This document shows, piece by piece, positions 1 through 4,546 of a DNA stretch of 5,280 bases. The stretch is taken from the NCBI GenBank assembly GCA_900553265.1, contig USDD01000137.1, positions 1 to 5,280 of the forward strand, given 5' to 3'. The notes under the pieces are model-generated. The model did no database searches. It had not been told where the DNA came from and saw only the letters and a program-made list of their open reading frames with translations. The translations under genes were made by a program, and so were the position numbers. The DNA is from an uncultured Eubacteriales bacterium. Lineage in GTDB: Bacteria; Bacillota; Clostridia; Christensenellales; Aristaeellaceae. Position 1 is the stretch's first letter, and each line of letters begins with the position of its first letter.

Positions 1-1869
1 GCCCAGGGTTGGCCAGTGGTAGGCCGGCAGCTCCATGACGAACGGAGCGGGATCGCCGGCGAACATCCGGGTCTTCTTCAGCGTGATGCCGGAGATGATG
101 ATGGCGGCCATGCCCAGGAAGTAGGCGGAGGTGGAGATCCACGGAGAACCGCCGAACAGCGCGCCGGCGATCATCGCGATGAAGGGCATCTTCGCGCCGC
201 AGGGGATGAAGGTGGTGGTCATGATGGTCATGCGGCGGTCGCGCTGATTCTCAATGGTACGAGAGGCCATGATGCCGGGAACGCCGCAGCCGGTGCCGAT
301 CAGGATCGGGATGAAGCTCTTGCCGCTCAGGCCGAACTTGCGGAACACGCGGTCGAGAACGAAGGCGATACGGGCCATGTAGCCGCAGGCCTCCAGGAAC
401 GCCAGCAGCAGGAACAGCACCAGCATCTGGGGCACGAAGCCCAGAACCGCGCCGACGCCCGCCACGATACCGTCGAGGATCAGGCCGTTGAGCCAGTCCG
501 CGCAGCCGATCTTCTCAAGGCCGTCGCCGATGAGCACCGGGATGCCGGGCACCCACACGCCGTAGGTGGAGGTGTCGGGCGCGCCATAGGCTTCCTTATA
601 CTCGGTGTTCAGATACTGAGCGACCGCGTCTTCCAGCTGAGCCTTGGTGGTGTCCGGAACCTCGGTCACTTTCAGGGTCTCTTCGTCTTCCAGCTCGTAG
701 GTGACGTTCGCGTCGTCGGGAGTCAGCGCAACCAGCTCTTCCAGAGCGGCCTTCGCGCCTTCCTCGGTGTAATCCTCGGATTCGGCGTCCAGAGCGGCGG
801 CGATTTCGTCGCTGCCATACTCGCCCACGAACGCGTCGATGATCTGATCGGAGTCGCCGTAGGTCTTGGCAGCCTCTTCATACTGGGAAGAGCCGATGCC
901 GAACAGGTGCCAGCCGTCGCCGAACACGCCGTCGTTGGCCCAGTCGGTGGCCATGGAGCCCACGCCCACCATGGAGATGTAGTAGACAAGGAACATGACG
1001 ACCACGAAGATGGGCAGACCCAGCCAGCGGTTGGTGACCACGCGGTCGATCTTGTCGGAGGCGGAGAGCTTGCCGACGCTCTTCTTCTTGTAGCAGCTCT
1101 TGATGACCTCGGCGATGTAAATGTAGCGCTCGTTGGTGATGATGCTCTCGGAGTCGTCGTCCAGCTCCTTCTCGGCGGCCTGGATGTCGGCTTCCACGTG
1201 CTTCATCGTCTCGGCGGGCACGTTCAGCTGCTCGAGCACCTTGGAGTCGCGCTCAAAGACCTTGATGGCGTACCAGCGCTGCTGCTCCTCGGGCATGTTG
1301 TGCACGACGGCTTCCTCGATGTGGGCGATGGCGTGCTCCACAGGGCCGGAGAAGGTGTGCATCGGAACGGTCTTGGTGGACTTGGCGGCGTCGATGGCGG
1401 CCTCGGCGGCCTGCATGATGCCGTCGCCCTTCAGAGCGGAGATTTCCACCACGCGGCAGCCCAGCTGACGGGAGAGCTCGGCGCAGTTGATCTTGTCGCC
1501 GTTCTTGCGCACCACGTCCATCATGTTCACGGCCACGACCACCGGGATGCCCAGCTCGGTCAGCTGTGTGGTCAGATACAGGTTGCGCTCCAGATTTGTG
1601 CCGTCGATGATGTTCAGAATCGCGTCCGGACGCTCGCCGATCAGGTAATTGCGGGAGACGACTTCCTCCAGCGTGTAGGGCGAAAGGGAATAGATGCCCG
1701 GAAGGTCCATGATGACGACGCCGTCATGCTTCTTCAGGCGGCCTTCCTTCTTCTCTACCGTGACGCCCGGCCAGTTGCCGACGAACTGATTGGAGCCGGT
1801 GAGGGCGTTGAACAGCGTCGTTTTGCCGCAGTTCGGGTTGCCCGCCAGCGCGATCTTAATGGTTGCCAT
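1..1869 (-). CDS. feoB: Ferrous iron transporter FeoB (3' end outside window)
   Basis: GTP-dependent Fe(II) permease of the cytoplasmic membrane. The reading frame is open from ATG at 1869 to base 1, giving 623 residues with no stop, so the C-terminus lies to the left. The N-terminal G domain is complete: G1 GNPNCGKT (10-17), switch I NWPGVT with T37, G3 DLPG (55-58), G4 NMMD (115-118), G5 SALKG (144-148). A helical linker follows (about 175-275), then the first membrane helix (about 283-301), an acidic external stretch (about 320-440), and the membrane gate region with GTGCGVPG (525-532, C528), TTTFIPCGAK (551-560, C557) and MELPAYHWP (612-620). AGGAGG lies 8 bases before the ATG. The gene is last of the visible operon, 75 bases after feoA2. 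Family members usually run to roughly 650-800 residues, so the final membrane helices are missing. Identification is firm. Confidence 0.97.
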   Translation of the reverse strand, partial: MATIKIALAGNPNCGKTTLFNALTGSNQFVGNWPGVTVEKKEGRLKKHDGVVIMDLPGIYSLSPYTLEEVVSRNYLIGERPDAILNIIDGTNLERNLYLTTQLTELGIPVVVAVNMMDVVRKNGDKINCAELSRQLGCRVVEISALKGDGIMQAAEAAIDAAKSTKTVPMHTFSGPVEHAIAHIEEAVVHNMPEEQQRWYAIKVFERDSKVLEQLNVPAETMKHVEADIQAAEKELDDDSESIITNERYIYIAEVIKSCYKKKSVGKLSASDKIDRVVTNRWLGLPIFVVVMFLVYYISMVGVGSMATDWANDGVFGDGWHLFGIGSSQYEEAAKTYGDSDQIIDAFVGEYGSDEIAAALDAESEDYTEEGAKAALEELVALTPDDANVTYELEDEETLKVTEVPDTTKAQLEDAVAQYLNTEYKEAYGAPDTSTYGVWVPGIPVLIGDGLEKIGCADWLNGLILDGIVAGVGAVLGFVPQMLVLFLLLAFLEACGYMARIAFVLDRVFRKFGLSGKSFIPILIGTGCGVPGIMASRTIENQRDRRMTIMTTTFIPCGAKMPFIAMIAGALFGGSPWISTSAYFLGMAAIIISGITLKKTRMFAGDPAPFVMELPAYHWPTLG

Positions 1870-1896
1870 TGCTCATTCCTCCTGTTGAAATCAACT

Positions 1897-1935
1897 GCCC
1901 CTGTGCGCGGGGGCCTTGCGGATGTGCGCCTTGCG
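1897..1935 (-). other. feoA2-feoB intercistronic stem and short direct repeats
   Basis: The 75-base gap before feoB holds a 5-bp GCCCC/GGGGC stem (1897-1901 with 1910-1914, 8-base loop) and two copies of GCCTTGCG (1913-1920 and 1928-1935) spaced 15 bases apart. A third copy lies inside feoA2 at 1973-1980. No T-tract follows, so this is not a terminator. It may affect mRNA processing or feoB translation, or be chance in GC-rich DNA. Confidence 0.25.
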
Positions 1936-1944
1936 TGAGTTTTG

Positions 1945-2166
1945 TTACCTGACCTCGATCAGCTCGGCGTCGGCCTTGCGGACGCTCAGCTCATAGCCGC
2001 GGACGGTCAGCTCCATGGGATCGCCCAGCGGGGCGACCTTGCGGACGTAGACCTCAACGCCCTTGGTCAGGCCCATGTCCATGATGCGGCGCTTCAGAGC
2101 GCCCTCGCCGTGCAGCCGCTGAATGACCGCGCGTTCTCCAACCTTGACGTCCCTCAGTGTCTTCAT
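1945..2166 (-). CDS. feoA: FeoA-domain protein, second of a tandem pair (feoA2)
   Basis: Small cytosolic SH3-like protein of 73 residues, thought in this family to bind or modulate FeoB. It matches a typical FeoA: an N-terminal LRDVKVGERAVIQRL strand region, the hallmark segment LKRRIMDMGLTKGVEVYV (24-41), then APLGDPMELTVRGYELSVRK (45-64) and a terminal ELIEV strand. Length is normal for a stand-alone FeoA. Its start is supported by a purine-rich AAGGGAGAG about 8 bases upstream; a GAGGGA directly against the ATG is too close to act. It lies 23 bases after feoA1 and 75 before feoB, which implies one transcript. This copy looks more like canonical FeoA than its neighbour, so it is the better candidate for the direct FeoB partner (inference). 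Confidence 0.95.
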   Translation of the reverse strand: MKTLRDVKVGERAVIQRLHGEGALKRRIMDMGLTKGVEVYVRKVAPLGDPMELTVRGYELSVRKADAELIEVR

Positions 2167-2189
2167 TCCCTCATCTCTCCCTTCCCGAT

Positions 2190-2402
2190 TTACACCATGA
2201 TGCGCATCGCCATGGTCTTGTCCAACGCGATGCGGCTGTCCTTGACGGACAGGATCAGGTTCCCGCCCAGCTCGCTGATCACGCGGACTTCTCCGCCGAC
2301 CACAAAGCCCAGCTCCGCCAGGTGCTGGCGGACGTCGTCGCGGCCCGTGATCTTCTTAATGATGTTCACGTCGCCGACATTGGCCATTCCCAAAGGCATC
2401 AT
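2190..2402 (-). CDS. feoA: FeoA-domain protein, first of a tandem pair (feoA1)
   Basis: FeoA-type SH3-like protein of 70 residues, first gene of the feo operon. Visible family features are MMPLGMANVGD at the N-terminus, VRQHLAELGFVVGGEVRVI in the middle and GGNLILSVKDSRIALDK near the end, closing with a short MRIMV strand. It is clearly diverged from feoA2: the hallmark segment reads HLAELGFVVGGEV instead of RRIMDMGLTKGVEV. Start choice: an ATG at 2408 is in frame but touches the GGAGGG motif (2414-2409), leaving no spacing. The ATG at 2402 has 6 bases of spacing, and that at 2399 has 9, so MMPL at 2402 is preferred. Promoter and two operator-like palindromes lie directly upstream. The separate role of this copy is unknown. 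Confidence 0.92.
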   Translation of the reverse strand: MMPLGMANVGDVNIIKKITGRDDVRQHLAELGFVVGGEVRVISELGGNLILSVKDSRIALDKTMAMRIMV

Positions 2403-2415
2403 ACGCATCCCTCCG

Positions 2416-2431
2416 ATTAGATAAAGCTAAC
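2416..2431. promoter_or_regulatory. Operator-like palindrome, copy 1 (feo leader)
   Basis: ATTAGATAAAGCTAAC fits the shared pattern GTTAR-N6-YTAAC except for A in the first position. It lies immediately upstream of the feoA1 ribosome binding site and about 40 bases after the predicted feo start. It is the copy closest to the feo coding region and 33 bp centre-to-centre from copy 2. Confidence 0.6.
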
Positions 2432-2448
2432 TCTCGGGTTGAAAATTA

Positions 2449-2464
2449 GTTAATGGCGACTAAC
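2449..2464. promoter_or_regulatory. Operator-like palindrome, copy 2 (feo start region)
   Basis: GTTAATGGCGACTAAC fits GTTAR-N6-YTAAC exactly, with a GC-rich centre unlike the A/T centres of copies 1 and 3. It covers roughly +9 to +25 of the predicted feo transcript, so a bound protein would block promoter clearance. Confidence 0.65.
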
Positions 2465-2479
2465 CATCAACCGACGCAT

Positions 2480-2508
2480 AGTTTAACATCTCTAATTCTG
2501 ATTGTCAA
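2480..2508 (-). promoter_or_regulatory. Promoter of the feo operon
   Basis: On the minus strand TTGACA (2508-2503) is followed after 17 bases by TAAACT (2485-2480), with a TG one base before the -10 (extended -10). Transcription should start near 2473, giving a leader of about 70 bases before feoA1. Palindrome copies 2 and 1 lie downstream in the leader, as expected for repression. Confidence 0.8.
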
Positions 2509-2528
2509 GAGATTTGGGGCAAAATTGT

Positions 2529-2548
2529 GTGTTAAATAAATCTAACAC
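2529..2548. promoter_or_regulatory. Operator-like palindrome, copy 3 (between the two promoters)
   Basis: This is the most symmetric copy: GTGTTA and TAACAC arms around an 8-base centre, with the core GTTAAATAAATCTAAC. It lies between the -35 boxes of the two divergent promoters, about 20 bases from the feo -35 and 30 from the other. It could help a repressor act on both promoters. A matching half-site, TTTAACACA, recurs 21 bp to the right (2562-2570). Confidence 0.65.
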
Positions 2549-2578
2549 AGAAACGGTTATATTTAACACAAAAAAGAA

Positions 2579-2607
2579 TTGACAACGGCCCTGTGGTCTG
2601 GTATTCT
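2579..2607 (+). promoter_or_regulatory. Promoter of the DUF3793-flavodoxin operon
   Basis: TTGACA (2579-2584), 17-base spacer, TATTCT (2602-2607): a near-consensus sigma-A promoter. The start should be near 2614, leaving a leader of about 98 bases before the ATG at 2712. It is divergent from the feo promoter, with 70 bp between the two -35 boxes. Confidence 0.85.
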
Positions 2608-2615
2608 ATGACTGT

Positions 2616-2633
2616 GGTTAGACACATTTAACC
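2616..2633. promoter_or_regulatory. Operator-like palindrome, copy 4 (DUF3793 start region)
   Basis: GGTTAGACACATTTAACC is an 18-bp imperfect palindrome containing GTTAR-N6-YTAAC. It begins 8 bases after the -10 box, at about +2 to +20, the usual place for a repressor that blocks initiation. The HMA promoter has the same arrangement. Confidence 0.7.
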
Positions 2634-2642
2634 GTGCGGATC

Positions 2643-2667
2643 GCGAACGAAAGCCGTTCGCATTTTT
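2643..2667 (+). terminator. Hairpin plus T-tract in the DUF3793 leader (possible attenuator)
   Basis: A perfect 7-bp stem, GCGAACG (2643-2649) with CGTTCGC (2655-2661), and a 5-base loop are followed by ATTTTT. It sits about 30 bases into the predicted leader, before the gene. The form is that of a weak intrinsic terminator, so it may attenuate transcription. The stem is short and no alternative antiterminator pairing is obvious. Confidence 0.4.
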
Positions 2668-2711
2668 ACAGCCTCTCGATTAGAGACATTAAACCAAAGG
2701 AGGCCGACAGC

Positions 2712-3272
2712 ATGGCGCATTCCTTCGAAGAGAGCTTCGTCCGCAACTGCGCGGCGACGCTGGCCGGTCACAAGTGCGGAAGCCTCTTTTCCTATCATAA
2801 GGGCGAGGGCGAGAATGTTTCCGAGGCGCTCGGCGCGGTGGAAAAGATGATCGAGGGCAAGGGCGTGCGGGTGCGGCTGCTGCGCGAATGCGAAAAGGGC
2901 GCGCTGATTTACGTCTACCGCCCGGCAATGCTGGAAAAGCGGCTGGCCCGCGGCGAGGTTCGCTCCTTTCTGGAAAAGCGCGGCTACGCGGGGCTGACCA
3001 TGGACGAGTGCATCGACGCGCTGGCCCGGCGCGTGCACTGCGGCGAGGAATTTCCTCACGAAATCGGCGTGTTTCTGGATTATCCGCTGGAGGACGTGGT
3101 GGGCTACATCGAGAACCGGGGCGATCGCGCCCTGTGCGCCGGCTGCTGGAAAGCCTATTCCAACGCCGACGAGGCGCGGCGGCGGTTCGCGCTGTATCGC
3201 AAGTGCCGCGAGGTTTATTTAAGGTGCTATCGAAAGGGATTTGGTGTTGCGCGGCTGACCGTGGCCGCTTGA
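2712..3272 (+). CDS. DUF3793 family protein
   Basis: Protein of 186 residues, recognised as a member of the uncharacterised DUF3793 family, which occurs in Firmicutes, often beside flavodoxins. Recognisable segments in order: FVRNCAATLAGHKCGSLFS (9-27), GALIYVYRP (62-70), EFPHEIGVFLDYPLEDVVGY (112-131), IENRGD (132-137) and CAGCWKAYS (141-149), with a CxxC pair (C141, C144) before a basic, Tyr/Arg-rich tail. No signal peptide or membrane helix is seen, so it is probably cytosolic. The frame stays open upstream to an ATG at 2634, but AAAGGAGG (2696-2703) stands 8 bases before the ATG at 2712 and conserved sequence begins there. It is first in an operon with the flavodoxin, 34 bases away. The CxxC could bind metal or be redox-active (inference); the function is unknown. 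Confidence 0.88.
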   Translation: MAHSFEESFVRNCAATLAGHKCGSLFSYHKGEGENVSEALGAVEKMIEGKGVRVRLLRECEKGALIYVYRPAMLEKRLARGEVRSFLEKRGYAGLTMDECIDALARRVHCGEEFPHEIGVFLDYPLEDVVGYIENRGDRALCAGCWKAYSNADEARRRFALYRKCREVYLRCYRKGFGVARLTVAA

Positions 3273-3306
3273 CATACAAAATACATCAATTATCAGGAGG
3301 ATTACG

Positions 3307-3717
3307 ATGATGAACAAGGTTTGCGTTGTCTATTGGAGCGGCACGGGCAATACCCAGGCGATGGCCGAGGCCGTGGCGAAGGCCGCGGAGGCCAGGCTGA
3401 TTCCGTCGGCGGATTTCAGCGCCGACCAGGTCGCGGAATACGACGCCATCGCCTTCGGCTGCCCGGCCATGGGCGCGGAGGTTCTGGAAGAGGACGAGTT
3501 CCAGCCCCTGTTCGACGCCTGCAAGCCCGCGCTGTCCGGCAAGAAGATCGCGCTGTTCGGCTCCTATGGCTGGGGCGACGGCGAATGGATGCGCAGCTGG
3601 GAGGACGACTGCCGTGCCGCCGGAGCGGTTCTGGCCTGCGACAGCGTGATCTGTCAGGAAACGCCGGACGCGGATGCGCTGGCCGCCTGCGAAAAGCTGG
3701 GCGAAGCGCTGAAGTGA
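3307..3717 (+). CDS. Short-chain flavodoxin
   Basis: FMN-binding electron carrier of 136 residues, the usual size for a short-chain flavodoxin. The N-terminal strand VCVVYWS leads into the phosphate-binding loop SGTGNT (11-16). The 50s loop is FGCPAMGAEVLEEDEF (50-65). The 90s loop, GSYGWGDGEWM (85-95), offers Y87 and W89 for stacking on the flavin ring. The acidic surface is typical. AGGAGG (3295-3300) lies 6 bases before ATG 3307 and 9 before a second ATG at 3310, so either may be used. In this family flavodoxin replaces iron-sulfur ferredoxin during iron limitation, which fits its place under a promoter carrying the same palindrome as feoAB. The 34-base gap after DUF3793 and 10-base gap before the next small gene support co-transcription. 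Confidence 0.95.
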   Translation: MMNKVCVVYWSGTGNTQAMAEAVAKAAEARLIPSADFSADQVAEYDAIAFGCPAMGAEVLEEDEFQPLFDACKPALSGKKIALFGSYGWGDGEWMRSWEDDCRAAGAVLACDSVICQETPDADALAACEKLGEALK

Positions 3718-3727
3718 GGCGGATCGA

Positions 3728-3856
3728 TTGTCGAGACGGACGAAGCGAAAACTGGGCGATCTGGCGCTGATGATTGCGCTTACGCTGATTTTCTGCGCCG
3801 TCTCCGCCCAAATGGGCCGCGCCGCGGGGCTGAACGCTCAATGGGCTCTGCGGTGA
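3728..3856 (+). CDS. Small single-helix membrane protein, TTG start
   Basis: An unrecognised 42-residue reading frame, 10 bases after the flavodoxin stop. The N-terminus is strongly basic (SRRTKRK, 2-8), followed by one hydrophobic segment of about 18 residues (LGDLALMIALTLIFCAVS, 9-26) and a short polar end closing with WALR. This predicts an inner-membrane anchor with its basic end in the cytoplasm. AVSAQ (24-28) could also be a signal-peptidase site, but almost nothing would remain after cleavage. The TTG at 3728 is chosen because GAGG (3716-3719) lies 8 bases upstream. The first in-frame ATG (3770) would cut away the basic region and half the helix. There is no cysteine-rich tail, so it is not the usual FeoB-associated Cys-rich protein. 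Function unknown. Confidence 0.5.
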   Translation: MSRRTKRKLGDLALMIALTLIFCAVSAQMGRAAGLNAQWALR

Positions 3857-4009
3857 GACCCGAAAACTCCCCACAGCAAAATCAGACTTGATGTTGTCTG
3901 CGACTCCCTAATTCAAATGTTGCTGAATGTTGCCTCAAGAGAATACTCCTTCCTCCACGCATAAACGTTACAGACAAACCATCACTGCATGCAGCATCAA
4001 CCTGTTTGC
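3857..4009. other. Noncoding stretch before terminator; possible small RNA
   Basis: No convincing gene is visible: the only plus-strand frames with ATG here are under 16 codons and lack a ribosome binding site. The stretch is less GC-rich than the genes and holds a tandem ATGTTGC (3917-3923 and 3927-3933). A weak promoter-like TTGCTG (3920-3925), 16-base spacer, AATACT (3942-3947) could start an RNA of roughly 90 bases near 3954, ending at the terminator. Otherwise this is simply the 3' untranslated region of the flavodoxin operon. Confidence 0.25.
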
Positions 4010-4046
4010 CACTCGCCGGTCCTGGACCCGCCGGCGAGTGTTTTTT
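4010..4046 (+). terminator. Strong intrinsic terminator
   Basis: A perfect 10-bp stem, CACTCGCCGG (4010-4019) with CCGGCGAGTG (4031-4040), has an 11-base loop and is followed directly by six T. It ends the DUF3793-flavodoxin transcript, or a small RNA starting in the preceding stretch, and insulates the HMA promoter. Confidence 0.92.
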
Positions 4047-4057
4047 GCGGAAATTTA

Positions 4058-4090
4058 CCTCTTTACCCATTGACAGAATGGGTAAAGAGG
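4058..4090. repeat. Perfect 14-bp inverted repeat over the HMA promoter
   Basis: CCTCTTTACCCATT (4058-4071) and AATGGGTAAAGAGG (4077-4090) are exact reverse complements separated by GACAG. The repeat spans the -35 box (4070-4075) and most of the spacer of the HMA promoter. It lies upstream of the predicted start and has no T-tract on either strand, so an operator for a dimeric or tetrameric regulator is more likely than an RNA hairpin. Its sequence is unrelated to the GTTAR-N6-YTAAC palindrome. Confidence 0.85.
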
Positions 4091-4098
4091 GCTATACT
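4070..4098 (+). promoter_or_regulatory. Promoter of the HMA protein gene
   Basis: TTGACA (4070-4075), 17-base spacer, TATACT (4093-4098): near-consensus sigma-A promoter with start predicted near 4105. It is embedded in the 33-bp inverted repeat and followed at once by palindrome copy 5. Confidence 0.88.
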
Positions 4099-4105
4099 CT
4101 TCTTG

Positions 4106-4121
4106 GTTAGAGCAAATTAAC
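4106..4121. promoter_or_regulatory. Operator-like palindrome, copy 5 (HMA start region)
   Basis: GTTAGAGCAAATTAAC fits GTTAR-N6-YTAAC exactly and begins 7 bases after the -10 box, matching the geometry at the DUF3793 promoter (copy 4). It links this gene to the feo regulon even though it is about 1.5 kb away and behind a terminator. Confidence 0.7.
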
Positions 4122-4154
4122 TGAAACGAGAATCGACGAAAAGGGGAATTTCGG

Positions 4155-4412
4155 ATGTTTGAAACGACGCTGGATATCGACGGTATGATGTGCGGAATGT
4201 GCGAATCCCACATTAACGACGCCATTCGAAAGGATTTTTCCATCAAAAAAGTTTCGTCCTCCCATGTCAAGGGAAAGACGGTGATCGTCAGCGAGCAGCC
4301 GTTGGACGAGGAGAAGCTGCGCGCCGCCATCGCCGCCACGGGCTACGAGCTCAAGGGCGTGCATACCGCGCCCTATGAGAAGAAGGGCCTGTTCGGAATG
4401 TTCCGCCGCTGA
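4155..4412 (+). CDS. Small heavy-metal-associated (HMA) domain protein
   Basis: Protein of 85 residues, nearly all one HMA (ferredoxin-like beta-alpha-beta-beta-alpha-beta) domain. The strand TTLDIDGMMC leads to the metal site CGMC (C13 and C16, CxxC), then helix ESHINDAIRKDF, strands around KKVSSSHVKGKTVIVS, helix DEEKLRAAIAATGYEL and a short basic tail ending KKGLFGMFRR. HMA domains of this kind bind soft metals such as Cu(I) through the two cysteines and pass them to a partner; the metal here cannot be told from sequence. No P-type ATPase or other copper gene is next to it. AAGGGGA (4141-4147) precedes the ATG by 7 bases. Its own promoter and the shared palindrome suggest it responds to the same signal as FeoAB. 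The gene is monocistronic, closed by the terminator at 4428-4450. Confidence 0.92.
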   Translation: MFETTLDIDGMMCGMCESHINDAIRKDFSIKKVSSSHVKGKTVIVSEQPLDEEKLRAAIAATGYELKGVHTAPYEKKGLFGMFRR

Positions 4413-4427
4413 GCCGAATAGGCTTGG

Positions 4428-4450
4428 AATCGCCGCCGTGCGGCGATTTT
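4428..4450 (+). terminator. Intrinsic terminator of the HMA gene
   Basis: A 9-bp stem, AATCGCCGC (4428-4436) with GCGGCGATT (4440-4448), has a 3-base loop and ends in TTTT. It begins 15 bases after the HMA stop codon. The T-tract is short but the stem is strong. Confidence 0.8.
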
Positions 4451-4546
4451 CCGCTTTCCGGGGGAAATAACGCCTGTTGGACTTGTATTTTAACGCCGAT
4501 TGTGATACGCTGAACAGAGCCTGAATATGGATGAGGGGGATGTCAT

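Noticed and set aside
16..1938. Long plus-strand open frame of 640 codons opposite feoB
   Set aside because: It is the antisense of feoB. The protein is a low-complexity run rich in G, H, D, A and V with no known domain, while the minus strand encodes a textbook FeoB.
2481..2497. Additional operator copy in GTTTAACATCTCTAATT within the feo promoter
   Set aside because: Only partial half-site matches at the wrong spacing; it is better explained as -10 and spacer sequence.
2555..2569. Additional full operator copy at GGTTATATTTAACAC
   Set aside because: The half-sites are 4 bases apart, not 8 as in all other copies, so it was kept only as a possible half-site.
2634..2711. Upstream 26-codon extension of the DUF3793 protein from ATG 2634
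   Set aside because: No ribosome binding site precedes it. It covers the leader hairpin, while AAAGGAGG sits at the right distance from ATG 2712.
2689..3279. Minus-strand open frames opposite DUF3793 (also 2628-3059) and the frame-shifted plus-strand frame at 2888-3310
   Set aside because: They are Arg/Pro/Ala-rich products typical of shadow frames in GC-rich DNA, overlapping a recognised family in the true frame.
3269..3296. Promoter-like TTGACA-N16-TATCAG before the flavodoxin
   Set aside because: The -10 overlaps the ribosome binding site and the start would fall a few bases from the ATG, leaving no usable leader. Co-transcription with DUF3793 is simpler.
3882..4070. Minus-strand frame of 62 codons in the noncoding stretch
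   Set aside because: Its ATG lies inside the 14-bp inverted repeat, there is no ribosome binding site, it crosses the terminator hairpin and shows no recognisable sequence.
4477..4508. Promoter for the PAP2 gene (TTGGAC with a -10 near TGATAC)
   Set aside because: The spacing of 20 bases is too long and the hexamers are poor. A promoter must exist nearby, but none can be assigned.
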